A stretch of DNA of 64,000 bases from Azospirillum lipoferum 4B (GTDB lineage: Bacteria > Pseudomonadota > Alphaproteobacteria > Azospirillales > Azospirillaceae), in contig NC_016585.1 of NCBI RefSeq assembly GCF_000283655.1, forward strand, positions 67,001 to 131,000, given 5' to 3'. This document shows, piece by piece, positions 36,752 through 52,119 of this stretch. The translations under genes were made by a program, and so were the position numbers. Each line of letters opens with the position of its first letter. Positions within the stretch are counted from its first letter, which is position 1. The notes under the pieces were generated by a model that ran no database searches, was not told where the DNA came from, and was given only the letters and a program-made list of their open reading frames with translations.

Positions 36752-37677
36752 ACCGCTTCCGTCACCCGCTCCGCCGCCGGCACGTCCCAGGCCGGGTAGC
36801 GCAGGCTCAGCTGGTGGGTGCGGTCCTGCATGTCCAGAACCGGGCGCAGCACCGACGGGTCGGCGCGCATGGCGTCCTCGCCGGCCATATGGACGATGCC
36901 CAGGCGGCGGTTGGGCAGGTAATACTCCACCAGCTCCCGCCGCTCCGGATCGAAGCGCCAGGGGCCGATGTAATTGCACCATTCCGGCAGAAGCTCGACC
37001 GGCAGTCCGTCCAGATAAATGGCGCCCGCCATCGCCAGCTGGTCGGAGGTGAACAGGCGGCCCTTGCGCAGCACCCGCTTCTGCCAGCGCTGGAAGGCTT
37101 CCCAATGGGGGGCGTCGGCCCTCAGCGCATAGGCGCCGGCATTCAGGGTCGGGCGGGTTGCCAGCGCCCGGCATTCCGCCGTGGTCAGTCCGGCGCGGCT
37201 GGAGTTCTTGAACAGGATGGACCGCACCCGGGCGAAGCGGCCGAACAGCCAGTCCAGCCGCAGCTCCGTCTCCGAAAAGCGGCCGAATTGGGCGACGATG
37301 GCGAAGCGGTTCAACGCCGCCCCCCGCCGCAGCATCTCCACCGCTTCCCAATCCTGCACCCAGGCGTCGGCGTCGATCCAGATCAGCGTGTCGTAGCCGG
37401 GGAAATAGGTCGGCAGATGCAGCTTGGCGAGGTTGGCCTTCAGGTGGATGCGGTTGCGCAGCTTGTGCGCCGGGATGCTGACCGGCCAGGGCGGCGTCAC
37501 CACCGCGGCGCCCTGCGCCTTCAGCTCCGCGATCTGTTCCTCGGTCAGCCCGGCATCGATCACGCCGATGGGGCACTCCGCCGCCGGCCTCAAAGCCCGC
37601 AGCGAGGCGATCAGCTCGCGGATCAGCGGGTGATAGCGGGAATCGCCGCCGGTCACGACGATGAAGGAACTCAGCAT
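36748..37677 (-). CDS. Glycosyltransferase-like protein with a DxD motif
   Basis: A 309-aa cytoplasmic protein of GT-A fold appearance. It opens FIVVTGGDSRYHPLIRELIASLRAL and has the metal/sugar-nucleotide motif LIWIDADAWVQDW (DxD) at about residue 115. LNAGAYALRADAPHWEAFQRW resembles GT8/DUF-type transferases that hold the acceptor near a second acidic site. No membrane segment. Acceptor and donor unknown. Adjacent to glucan genes but on the opposite strand. Confidence 0.7.
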   Translation of the reverse strand: MLSSFIVVTGGDSRYHPLIRELIASLRALRPAAECPIGVIDAGLTEEQIAELKAQGAAVVTPPWPVSIPAHKLRNRIHLKANLAKLHLPTYFPGYDTLIWIDADAWVQDWEAVEMLRRGAALNRFAIVAQFGRFSETELRLDWLFGRFARVRSILFKNSSRAGLTTAECRALATRPTLNAGAYALRADAPHWEAFQRWQKRVLRKGRLFTSDQLAMAGAIYLDGLPVELLPEWCNYIGPWRFDPERRELVEYYLPNRRLGIVHMAGEDAMRADPSVLRPVLDMQDRTHQLSLRYPAWDVPAAERVTEAV

Positions 37678-37960
37678 GATCTAACCGCTACGCCTTATGC
37701 GCAAAGTTTTATGTGACCCTACCCTGCCCGGATAACTCTTTGGCGTCAATCCACGTCCAATCCGGCTTGCCGTGCATTCGAACCGTGGCCCCGAAACTCT
37801 TCCCGGCCGTTGCGGCCCCTGACTTTCGCCGTCGAGCCTATCCGGAAGTCAGGGGTTGCGGGATGGCTTGCCGGGTGAAACCTTCGAGCGGGTGGCTTGT
37901 TTCCGTCCCGTGTTCCCGCGACACGTGTTCCGTCAATCGCCTCTGGAAAGTGCTGGACTC

Positions 37961-41338
<3,378 letters not shown>

Positions 41339-41474
41339 GAGGACAAATCCGCGGCGGGCATGGTGTGACGAAACCGCCGCGGGTATGTTCACGTCCGGAG
41401 AAGGCGTCCCGGCGTCGGGACAGTTTTGGTCCATGAAGACGATCGGGGCCTCCACGAAGAAGGGCACTTGGCCA

Positions 41475-43790
<2,316 letters not shown>

Positions 43791-43911
43791 CAGGGCGGAA
43801 TGTGCGGCAAGTCCGGCCGGTTTGCCGTGCCGGACTTACCGCCGCCGCCCGTCCGTGATAGGAAGTGTCCCAGATGGGACGAGTCCGATCCCGGATGAAG
43901 GAGGCTTCCGC

Positions 43912-44067
43912 ATGTCCAGCCAGACGACCGAACGCAGGATGCGCCGCCCTTCCGTCGGGACGATGGATGGAACAGTGGAACAGATGCCGGAAAACTGTTC
44001 CATCCTGTTCCAAACGCCCATCGCGACTCCATCGACCCAACCCGACGGATCACGGCGGCGCCCATGA
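43912..44067 (+). CDS. Small protein (51 aa) translationally coupled to the next gene
   Basis: Frame starting MSSQTTERRMRRPSVGTMDG and ending in a Pro/Arg-rich tail. Its ribosome-binding site AAGGAGG, 8 nt upstream, is one of the best in the window, and its TGA overlaps the ATG of the methyltransferase-glycosyltransferase gene (ATGA), the geometry of translational coupling. Composition is polar with no membrane segment. It may be a true small protein or a leader peptide that sets expression of the downstream gene. No homologue recognised. Confidence 0.5.
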   Translation: MSSQTTERRMRRPSVGTMDGTVEQMPENCSILFQTPIATPSTQPDGSRRRP

Positions 44068-45524
44068 ACGACTATTGCATCGCAAGCGGCTACCGCCACC
44101 GGCTCGACCCCGCCTACACCGAGGATACCGCCGGCAGCCGGGTGGTCTGGCAACCCGATGTCTATGCCGCGGCCGCGGTGCTGGCCGACCGGTACGGCGC
44201 CCGCACCGTCATCGATATCGGCTGCGGCGGCGCGAAGAAGCTGGGGCTGCTCGCCGGACGGTATTCGGTGATTGGCATCGATTACGGCGGCAACATCGAG
44301 TATTGCCGCGCCACCTATCCATTCGGCCGCTGGTTGACCGTAGACCTGGATGGGGAGGAAGTGCCGGCGCTGGCCGAGGCCCTGCGGTCGCTGGGTCCGG
44401 AAACCCTGGCCGACGCCGTCGTCGTCTGTTCCGACGTGATCGAGCATCTGGTCCGGCCCGATGGGCTGCTGAAGGTTCTGGCCGGCATCGCGCCCGCGGT
44501 GCGGGCCTGTCTGGTTTCGACCCCGGAGCGCGAGCGCACCCATCATCCCGGCCATGCCGGGCCGCCGCCCAACCCCTGCCATGTGCGGGAATGGACCCTG
44601 GCGGAGTTCCGCGCCCTGCTGGACCGCTTCGGCCTGCCGGTGATGCATGCCGGACTGACCGCTTCGCACAACCGCGGCCGGCCGAAGAGCACCATTCTGG
44701 CGGTGATCGACCGCAATGCCCGCCCGGCCGCGATGGCCCGGCAGGAACGTCCGGTGACTGCGGTGCTGGTGACCCGCGACGATGCCGAGCATGTCGAGGG
44801 GCTGGTCGGCCGGCTGCACGCCGACGGAATCCGCATCCACGCCATCGATCTTGGGTCGACCGACGGCACCCATGAGTTGCTGGTCGGCCAGTCGGCAAAG
44901 CTGGCGGCGTTGGAACACATCGCGACCCCACGGGTCGCCGATGACGGCAAGCTCGACAGTTTCTGGCATCATGTGGAGGATGTGGCGGCGTCCTGCCCAG
45001 GTCATTGGATGCTGCTGCTGGAAGGAAGCCAGCGGCCGGTTCCGACCGGCCTCGGGCCATCCCTGCGGTCGGCGTTGGCCGGGGTGGAGGCCAGCGGCTT
45101 CAACGCGGTGAGCTTCACCGGGCTGGATTTCCATCCCGTAGACGGCGGCTATAGCCGGGCGCTCGATGCCGAGGCGTATTTCGGCATCTGTTCCTTTGCC
45201 CGCTCGACGGCCTCCCGCCACCTGACGCGCGCCTGGATCCAGCCGGATTCCCATCCGGTCGGACTGGCCGATACCGTCGGCTGTGCGCCGCTGTTCATCG
45301 GCCGGCGCGATTTCCCGTACCGGTTCCTGATGAAATCCTATCCGAAGCGACGGCTGCTGCCGCAGGATCCCTGGCTGCCCGCTCGCATCGCGCACAATGC
45401 CGCCTGGGGCTTTCCGCCGGGCGGGCTGGAACTGATGGATTTCCACCAGCCCGATTTCATGGACCGCCACCTGACCGAATGCGTCTTCGGTGTCGGAGTG
45501 CTCCGTCATGATTTCGGTCTTTAG
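44064..45524 (+). CDS. Methyltransferase-glycosyltransferase two-domain protein
   Basis: A 486-aa fusion. Residues about 30-200: class I SAM methyltransferase-like domain with motif I TVIDIGCGGAKKLGLLAG and post-I IGIDYGGNIEYC, plus VVCSDVIEHLVRPDGLLKVL. From about residue 230: glycosyltransferase-2-like region (PVTAVLVTRDDAEHVEGLVGRLHADGIRIHAIDLGSTDGTHELL). The second half lacks an obvious DxD after that and may be a divergent or inactive GT; DFHPVDGGYSRALDAEAYF could supply acids. Such fusions occur in surface glycan or rhamnan synthesis. Its place inside the glycogen gene cluster is unexplained. Confidence 0.72.
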   Translation: MNDYCIASGYRHRLDPAYTEDTAGSRVVWQPDVYAAAAVLADRYGARTVIDIGCGGAKKLGLLAGRYSVIGIDYGGNIEYCRATYPFGRWLTVDLDGEEVPALAEALRSLGPETLADAVVVCSDVIEHLVRPDGLLKVLAGIAPAVRACLVSTPERERTHHPGHAGPPPNPCHVREWTLAEFRALLDRFGLPVMHAGLTASHNRGRPKSTILAVIDRNARPAAMARQERPVTAVLVTRDDAEHVEGLVGRLHADGIRIHAIDLGSTDGTHELLVGQSAKLAALEHIATPRVADDGKLDSFWHHVEDVAASCPGHWMLLLEGSQRPVPTGLGPSLRSALAGVEASGFNAVSFTGLDFHPVDGGYSRALDAEAYFGICSFARSTASRHLTRAWIQPDSHPVGLADTVGCAPLFIGRRDFPYRFLMKSYPKRRLLPQDPWLPARIAHNAAWGFPPGGLELMDFHQPDFMDRHLTECVFGVGVLRHDFGL

Positions 45525-45662
45525 CCAGGACCGGCCGATCCCTTCCGCGGGTGCCATGTACAGCGGAATTTTCGTGACCCGGCGGTGCCGGATCGCGTAT
45601 CCGCTTGAGCCGGCTGTGGTTTTCCCGCCATCCTCTCCCGTCTTCCCACACCGGTAGTCCGC

Positions 45663-47801
45663 ATGCCCCCCACCTCCGCCCGCACCCCGGTCTGGCCCGG
45701 CAAGCCCTATCCGCTCGGCGCCACCTGGGATGGGTTCGGCGTCAATTTCGCGCTGTTCTCCGCCAATGCCGAGCGGGTGGAGCTCTGCCTGTTCGACAAG
45801 ACCGGCCAGCGCGAGGTCGAGCGGGTCACGCTGCCCGAACACACCGACGAGGTCTGGCACGGCTATTTGCCCGATGCCCGCCCCGGCCTGCTCTACGGCT
45901 ACCGCGTCCACGGGCCGTACGAGCCGGAGGAGGGGCACCGCTTCAACCCGAACAAGCTGCTGATCGATCCCTACGCCAGGGCGCTGTTCGGCGGCTTCAA
46001 ATGGTCGGATGCCCATTACGGCTACCGGGTCGGCTCGACGAAGGAGGACTTATCCTTCGACCGGCGCGACAATGCCCGCGGCATGCCGAAATGCCGGGTG
46101 GTGGATGGCGCCTTCACCTGGGGCCATGACCGCCACCGCCGGGTGCCCTGGACCGACACGGTGCTGTACGAGACCCATGTCCGCGGCTTCACCATGCGCC
46201 ATCCGGAGGTGCCGGCCCATCTGCGCGGAACCTTCGCCGGCATGTCGACCCAGAGCGTGATCGAGTATCTGCGGGCGCTCGGCATCACCTCGGTGGAATT
46301 CCTGCCGGTCCAGGCCATCGCCGACGAGCAGCACCTCGTCACCCGCGGCATGACCAACTACTGGGGCTACAACACCATCGGCTTCTTCGCTCCGGAGCCG
46401 CGCTACATGACCACCGGCGTCCTGTCGGAGTTCAAGACGATGGTCGCCCGCCTGCACGAGGCGGGGATCGAGGTCATCCTCGACGTCGTCTACAACCACA
46501 CGGCCGAAGGCAACCATCTGGGGCCGACCCTGTCCTTCAAGGGCATCGACAATCTCAGCTATTATCGGCTGATGCCGGACAACCCGCGCCACTACATCAA
46601 CGACACCGGCACCGGCAACACCCTGAACCTCAGCCATCCGCGCGTGGTCCAGATGGTGATGGACAGCCTCCGCTACTGGGTGACGGAGATGCATGTCGAC
46701 GGCTTCCGCTTCGATCTCGCCACCGTGCTGGCGCGGGAGCCCTACGGCTACGACCCCGGTTCCGGCTTCCTCGACGCCGTGCGGCAGGACCCGGTGCTGG
46801 CCGACGTCAAGCTGATCGCCGAGCCGTGGGACGTCGGTCCCGGCGGCTATCAGGTCGGCAATTTCCCGCCGGGCTGGGCGGAGTGGAACGACCGCTACCG
46901 CGACACCGTGCGGCGCTACTGGCGCGGCGACGACGGCATGCTGCCGGAACTGGCCGGCCGCATCGCCGGCTCCGCCGACCTGTTCGAAAAGCGCGGGCGC
47001 CGGCCCTGGGCCAGCGTGAACTTCATCACCGCCCATGACGGCTTCACCCTGCACGACCTCGTCGCCTTCAACGACAAGCACAATTGGGCGAACGGCGAGG
47101 AGAACCGCGACGGCCATTCCGCCAACTGTTCCTGGAACCATGGGGTGGAGGGCGAGACGGCCGACCCCGGCATCAACGAGCTGCGGGCGCGGCAGAAGCG
47201 CAACCTGCTGGCCACGCTGATGCTGTCGCAGGGCACGCCGATGATGCTGGCCGGCGACGAGCTGGACCACAGCCAGGACGGCAACAACAACGCCTATTGC
47301 CAGGACAACGACATCACCTGGCTGGACTGGGCGAAGCGCGACGGGGCGCTGGTGTCCTTCGTCCGCCGGCTGATCGCGCTCCGTCGCGCCCACCCGGTCC
47401 TGCGCCGCCCCACCTTCCTGCATGGACAGGAAACGGCGGCCAACGGGCTGAAGGACATCGTCTGGTACAATGCCCAAGGGGTGGAGAAGACCGCCGAGCA
47501 TTGGCGCAACACCCAGGCGCGCTGCATCGTCCTGCTGCTGAACGGCCGCGCCGGCACCCATGCCGGGCCGGACGGGCAGCCTCTGTCCGACGGCGTGCTG
47601 CTGATCGTACTGAACGCCCATGCCGACATCCTGACCGTGACCCTGCCCGACGTGCCGGGCGGCCGGGGCTGGCGCTGCGTGCTCGACACCCGCGTCGCCG
47701 ATGGGGCGGGGGACGAGCGGATGCATCTGGCCGGCCGGTCGGTGCTGGTCGACGGGCGGACGGTGCTGGTCTTCACCCTGGTGGAACAGGCGGGGATGTG
47801 A
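45663..47801 (+). CDS. glgX: Glycogen debranching enzyme (GlgX-type isoamylase)
   Basis: A 712-aa GH13_11 enzyme. CBM48 start GKPYPLGATWDGFGVNFALFSANAERVELCLFD; catalytic Asp in MHVDGFRFDLATVL, Glu in LIAEPWDVGPGGYQVGNFPP and Asp in FITAHDGFTLHDL. It removes alpha-1,6 side chains from glycogen or limit dextrin. Length typical. It follows the methyltransferase-glycosyltransferase gene after 138 nt, on the same strand as treS and glgB. Confidence 0.96.
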   Translation: MPPTSARTPVWPGKPYPLGATWDGFGVNFALFSANAERVELCLFDKTGQREVERVTLPEHTDEVWHGYLPDARPGLLYGYRVHGPYEPEEGHRFNPNKLLIDPYARALFGGFKWSDAHYGYRVGSTKEDLSFDRRDNARGMPKCRVVDGAFTWGHDRHRRVPWTDTVLYETHVRGFTMRHPEVPAHLRGTFAGMSTQSVIEYLRALGITSVEFLPVQAIADEQHLVTRGMTNYWGYNTIGFFAPEPRYMTTGVLSEFKTMVARLHEAGIEVILDVVYNHTAEGNHLGPTLSFKGIDNLSYYRLMPDNPRHYINDTGTGNTLNLSHPRVVQMVMDSLRYWVTEMHVDGFRFDLATVLAREPYGYDPGSGFLDAVRQDPVLADVKLIAEPWDVGPGGYQVGNFPPGWAEWNDRYRDTVRRYWRGDDGMLPELAGRIAGSADLFEKRGRRPWASVNFITAHDGFTLHDLVAFNDKHNWANGEENRDGHSANCSWNHGVEGETADPGINELRARQKRNLLATLMLSQGTPMMLAGDELDHSQDGNNNAYCQDNDITWLDWAKRDGALVSFVRRLIALRRAHPVLRRPTFLHGQETAANGLKDIVWYNAQGVEKTAEHWRNTQARCIVLLLNGRAGTHAGPDGQPLSDGVLLIVLNAHADILTVTLPDVPGGRGWRCVLDTRVADGAGDERMHLAGRSVLVDGRTVLVFTLVEQAGM

Positions 47802-47961
47802 ACGGTGGGGGCGGCGGCAGTACGGCATGCACCGGTGCCTGCGGTCCTTTGCCCACTGTTCTTTTCCCCGGTGAAGATGCTACCGCGACGGGCGGAGACA
47901 ATGCGTGTTAACCTGCTGGACGTGTTGCCGTCACGATCGCAGCGGAGCTTCGGGTAGGGCG

Positions 47962-49032
47962 ATGCCGGATTACGATTTCTCGCAGGTCGACGCGGCGATC
48001 ATCGACAGTCAGCTCAACACCGCGCGCGTGTTCCGCGACGTGCTGATCCGCCTGGGCTTTCGCCGGGTTGAGCTGTTCGATTCGGTGAAGGCCGCCGCCG
48101 GCCTGCTGACCGCCGCCATGCCCGATCTGGTGCTGCTCGACGCCGACGGCGAGGATTCGGAAGCCTTCCGCTTCATCCGCTCCCTGCGCAACGAACCGGC
48201 CGTGCCGAACCCCTTCGCCTGCGTTATCGTCACCACCTGGGCGCCGACTCCGGCTCTGCTGACCCGCGTCACCAATGTCGGCGGCGACGACCTGCTGATG
48301 AAGCCGGTGTCGCCCAAGCAGGTGCGCGACCGGATCGTCAGCCTGATCGAGGCGCGCAAGGGCTTTGTCGTCACCGCCGACTACACCGGCCCCGACCGCC
48401 GCAAATCTCCGCGCGAAGGCGCCCAGGTGCCGGTTCTGGACGCCCCCAACACGTTGCGCCTGAAGGCCACCGGCCAATGGACCCAGTCCGGCGCCCGCAT
48501 GCTGCTGAACGAGGCGGTTGCGACCGTCACCACCCAGAAGCGGCTGCGCGCCAGCATCCAGGTCGCCTTCCTGGTGGAATTCGCCCTGGCCGGGCTGGCG
48601 CGGCCGGTGCCGGACCGCATGGCCATCGACCATGTCGGCCGCATCGGCGGCTTCCTGGACGACCTGCTGCGCCGGCTGGGCGAGGACGGCGACCATGCCC
48701 CGGTGGAGGCGGTGGCCCGCGCCGTCAAGTCGCTGGCCGACAAGGTCCGCGCCGCCGCGGAGACCGGGCCGGTCCCCGTCGACGACCGGGAGCAGTTGCA
48801 GGCCCTGTCGCGCGCCCTGATGCAGGCCGTCGATCCCGACCGCCCGCTGGAATCGATGACGCGTGAGGTGTCCGCCGCCGTCACCGGCTACCGCAGCCGG
48901 CTGGAGCAGATCGCTCAGGCCAAGGCGGCGGCCGCGTTGCCGGCGGTTCCGGCCGAGGACGCTTCCCTCTCCTCCGCAGTCCCTCCGCCGGGTGCCGGAG
49001 GGCAGGCGGCATCCGCCCTTCCGGCGGGGTGA
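47962..49032 (+). CDS. Single-receiver response regulator with a helical C-terminal region
   Basis: A 356-aa protein. Residues 1-130: REC domain with phospho-acceptor Asp in LVLLDADGEDSEAF and conserved Lys in DDLLMKPVSPKQV. Then the short motif DYTGPDRRKSPRE, found in a number of alphaproteobacterial regulators, and a long mainly helical C-terminus without a DNA-binding or enzymatic motif I can name. A Pro/Ala-rich tail ends the protein. Start at 47962; there is only a weak GGGTAGGGC nearby. Its placement between glgX and malQ might mean control of glucan storage, but that is inference. Confidence 0.75.
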   Translation: MPDYDFSQVDAAIIDSQLNTARVFRDVLIRLGFRRVELFDSVKAAAGLLTAAMPDLVLLDADGEDSEAFRFIRSLRNEPAVPNPFACVIVTTWAPTPALLTRVTNVGGDDLLMKPVSPKQVRDRIVSLIEARKGFVVTADYTGPDRRKSPREGAQVPVLDAPNTLRLKATGQWTQSGARMLLNEAVATVTTQKRLRASIQVAFLVEFALAGLARPVPDRMAIDHVGRIGGFLDDLLRRLGEDGDHAPVEAVARAVKSLADKVRAAAETGPVPVDDREQLQALSRALMQAVDPDRPLESMTREVSAAVTGYRSRLEQIAQAKAAAALPAVPAEDASLSSAVPPPGAGGQAASALPAG

Positions 49033-49142
49033 CGGGGGAAGCGCCGATGGCATAGGCCGCCGCTCTGCATTGACGCCAAGCGCCCTTGCGTCCCAAACCC
49101 TTGGCACCAACACCCTTTCCGTACAACCCGCGGGGACCCTGC

Positions 49143-51332
49143 ATGAGTGATCTCGACCGGCTGGCCGATCTGCTTGGGGTAGAACCCCTCTACCATGACA
49201 TCTGGGGCAACCGGCGCGAGACCTCCGCCGCCACCAAGCGGGCGCTGGTCGCCGCCATGGGGCTGCCGACGGCCACGGACGAGGAGGTCGCCGCCAGCCT
49301 GCGCACGGTGGAGCGGCGATCCTGGAGCCGCCCGTTGCCGCCGGTCTTGGTCACCGGGGAAGGGCAGGGCATCGGGCTGGGCGTCGCCCTGCCGGCCGGC
49401 CTGGACGATGCCACGCTGGTATGGGAACTGACGCCGGAGGGGGCGAGCGCCCAGGGTGGCCGCGTCACGGTCCGCGACCTGCCGGTGGAGCAGCGCGCCA
49501 TGCTGGACGGCACGGCCTATGAGCGCCGCGCGCTCGGCGGCCTGCTGCCGGTGTCGCTGCCCATCGGTTACCACCGGCTGGCCGTGCATGTGGAGGCCCC
49601 TGGCGGCGCCGGTCCATCCGGTGCCACCACCCTGATCGTGGCGCCCGACCGTTGCGTGACAGTGGAGGAGATGGTGCCGGCCGGCCGCTGCTGGGGCATC
49701 GGGTTGCAGGTCTATTCCCTGCGGTCCGACCGCGATTGGGGCATGGGGGATTTCGGCGATCTTTCCGGCTTTGCCGAGGTCGCCGGCCGGCTGGGCGCCG
49801 GGCTGGTCGGGCTGAACCCGCTGCATGCCCTGTTCCCGGCCGACCCGAACCATATCGGCCCCTATTCGCCGTCCAGCCGCCAATTCCTCAACATCCTCTA
49901 CATCGACCCGTCCTCCGTTCCCGAGCTGGCGGACGCCGACGACCTGCGTGCCCGGATCGCGGACCCCGCCTTCCAGTCCGCGCTGGCCGCGGCGCGGCAG
50001 GCGGAGCTGGTCGATTACCCCGCGGTCGCCGCACTGAAGCTTCCGGTGCTGGAGGAACTGCACGCGCGCTTCCGCAACCTGCCCGACGACCACCCGCGCA
50101 AGGCTGCCTATGCCCGCTTCCGGCAGAAGATGGGGGTGGCGCTTGACCGCCATGCCCTGTTCGATGCCCTGCACGAGCATTTCTTCCGCAAGGACCCGTC
50201 GCTGTGGATGTGGCGCAGCTGGCCCGCGGCCTTCCAGGATCCGGGGAGCGCCGAGGTCGCCGCCTTCGCCGCAGACCATGCAGACCGCGTCGATTTCTTC
50301 ACCTGGGCGCAGTTCGAGGCCGACCGCCAGTTGGGCGAGGCGGCGGCGCGCGGCACGTCCGCAGGCCTTGCCATGGGCTTCTACCGCGACCTCGCCGTGG
50401 CCGCCCATCCCGGCGGCGGTTCCGCCTGGGCCGATCCGTCGATGCTGGTTCAGGGCGCCAATGTCGGCGCTCCGCCCGACCAGTTCAATCTGAAGGGCCA
50501 GAACTGGGGCTTGGCGCCGCTGTCGCCGCTGGGCCTGCGCGAGGCCGCCTACCGCCCCTTCGTCGAACTCCTGCGGGCCAACATGCGCCATGCGGCGGCG
50601 CTTCGCATCGACCATGTGATGGCGTTGCAGCACCTGTTCTGGATTCCGGAGGACGGCAGCGACGGCGCCTATGTCGCCTATCCCTTCCACGACCTTCTGC
50701 GCATCGTGGCGCTGGAGAGCCGCCGCAACCGTTGCGTCGTGATCGGCGAGGATCTTGGCACCGTTCCGGAGGGCTTCCGGCCGGCATTGGAGCAGGCCGG
50801 GATCCTCAGCTACCGCGTGCTGTATTTCGAACGCACTGCCGACGGCGGCTTCAAGCCTCCCGGCGATTATCCCGCCGGTTCCATGGCGACGGTCAGCACG
50901 CATGATCTGGCACCCTTCAAGGGCTTCTGGACCGGCCGAGACCTCGACTGGCGCCAGCGTCTCAGCCTCTATCCCGACGATGCCAGCCGGGACAAGGACC
51001 GCTGGGACCGCGGCGTCGACCGCTGGCGCCTGTTGCAGGCCCTGTCCCGCGAGGGGCTGCGCCCGGACAGCTATCCGACCGAGGACGGCGACCAGCCCTT
51101 CCGCATCGAACTGTCCGCTGCTGTCCACGCCTATCTGGCGCGTACCCCGTCCCGCATCGTGATGGTGCAGATCGAGGACGCGCTGGCGGACGACGAGCAG
51201 CCCAATCTTCCCGGCACCGTCGACCAGCATCCGAACTGGCGTCGCCGCCTTCCTTGCAAGCTGGAGGAGTTGGAGGCCGACGACGATCTCCGACGGATCC
51301 TCGCCCCGATGACAAACATAGCGTTGCGCTGA
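49143..51332 (+). CDS. malQ: 4-alpha-glucanotransferase (amylomaltase)
   Basis: A 729-aa GH77 enzyme. An N-terminal extension of about 160 residues precedes the catalytic barrel (GRCWGIGLQVYSLRSDRDWGMGDFGDL, as in proteobacterial long MalQ). The catalytic residues are Asp in ALRIDHVMALQHLFWIPE, Glu in CVVIGEDLGTVPEGF and Asp in TVSTHDLAPFKGFW. It transfers maltodextrin segments and releases glucose. Start at 49143. It is the last gene of the alpha-glucan group; an IS element lies 22 nt after its stop. Confidence 0.95.
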   Translation: MSDLDRLADLLGVEPLYHDIWGNRRETSAATKRALVAAMGLPTATDEEVAASLRTVERRSWSRPLPPVLVTGEGQGIGLGVALPAGLDDATLVWELTPEGASAQGGRVTVRDLPVEQRAMLDGTAYERRALGGLLPVSLPIGYHRLAVHVEAPGGAGPSGATTLIVAPDRCVTVEEMVPAGRCWGIGLQVYSLRSDRDWGMGDFGDLSGFAEVAGRLGAGLVGLNPLHALFPADPNHIGPYSPSSRQFLNILYIDPSSVPELADADDLRARIADPAFQSALAAARQAELVDYPAVAALKLPVLEELHARFRNLPDDHPRKAAYARFRQKMGVALDRHALFDALHEHFFRKDPSLWMWRSWPAAFQDPGSAEVAAFAADHADRVDFFTWAQFEADRQLGEAAARGTSAGLAMGFYRDLAVAAHPGGGSAWADPSMLVQGANVGAPPDQFNLKGQNWGLAPLSPLGLREAAYRPFVELLRANMRHAAALRIDHVMALQHLFWIPEDGSDGAYVAYPFHDLLRIVALESRRNRCVVIGEDLGTVPEGFRPALEQAGILSYRVLYFERTADGGFKPPGDYPAGSMATVSTHDLAPFKGFWTGRDLDWRQRLSLYPDDASRDKDRWDRGVDRWRLLQALSREGLRPDSYPTEDGDQPFRIELSAAVHAYLARTPSRIVMVQIEDALADDEQPNLPGTVDQHPNWRRRLPCKLEELEADDDLRRILAPMTNIALR

Positions 51333-51364
51333 CCGACAGTTGCCGCCGGCCTTAGGGCGTGTCG

Positions 51365-51800
51365 TCAGTTGAGCCAGATGACAGCCGACACGAGGTAAAC
51401 AGCCGCCAAGAAAGTGCTGGCAAGCTTGTCGTATCGAGTTGCAATGGCTCGGAAGCCCTTCAGCTTGTTGAAGAATCGCTCGACGAGATTACGTTCGCGG
51501 TACAAGGCGAAATCGGTATCGCGGGCGATCAGCCGATTAGCCTTGGACGGGATGACGGGGACGATGTCGCGCTCCTTCAATGCGTCGATCAGGGCGTCGC
51601 CATCATAGGCCTTGTCGGCGATGAGGGCCTGCGGCTCGACCGCGTCGAGCAGAGGGGCGGCTTGGCTGAAGTCAGAGGCCTGACCGGGGGTCAGGGAGAT
51701 CGCCACCGGGTTGCCCAAGGCGTCCACGATGGCATGGATCTTCGTCGTCAGCCCCCCTCGTGATCGGCCGATGGCTTGGCAGGCGCCCCCTTTTTTCGCG
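51365..51800 (-). CDS. IS5/IS427 transposase, second frame (OrfB, made by frameshift)
   Basis: C-terminal DDE transposase part: GGLTTKIHAIVDALGNPVAI, second Asp in ALIADKAYDGDALIDAL and Glu in RERNLVERFFNKLKGFR. It has no independent start of its own near this region; the full enzyme is expected from slippage at the A6 G5 run joining OrfA to OrfB. All three catalytic acids are present, so the IS may be active. Confidence 0.88.
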
Positions 51801-52119
51801 CCCCGGCGCTGTGCTGGTGGGCGCGGACGATGGTCGCGTCGAGCATCATGTACTCGTTGTCGCTGTCCTCGGCCAGGGCTTTGAAAAGGCGCTCGAACAC
51901 CCCGCTCTCGCACCAGCGGCGGTAGCGGCGGTGGGTGTTCTTCCAATCCCCGAACCGGGTGGGCAGGTCGCGCCAGGGAATGCCAGCCCGGTAACGGTAC
52001 AGCACCGCCTCGACGAACAGGCGGTTGTCCTTCGCCGTCCCCCCGACATGGCCTACCCGCCCCGGCAGAAAATCCTGGACCCGCTCCCACTGATCGTCGC
52101 GCAAAGCATAGCGTCGCAT
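51748..52119 (-). CDS. IS5/IS427 transposase, first frame (OrfA)
   Basis: A 123-aa N-terminal part: MRRYALRDDQWERVQDFLPG and GIPWRDLPTRFGDWKNTHRRYRRWCESGVFERLF are the standard insertion-element DNA-binding domain, followed by the first catalytic Asp in YMMLDATIVRAHQH. The frame ends soon after a run of A6 G5 (51786-51796 on the plus strand as C5 T6), the likely slippage site for -1 frameshifting into OrfB. Confidence 0.9.
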   Translation of the reverse strand: MRRYALRDDQWERVQDFLPGRVGHVGGTAKDNRLFVEAVLYRYRAGIPWRDLPTRFGDWKNTHRRYRRWCESGVFERLFKALAEDSDNEYMMLDATIVRAHQHSAGARKKGAPAKPSADHEGG

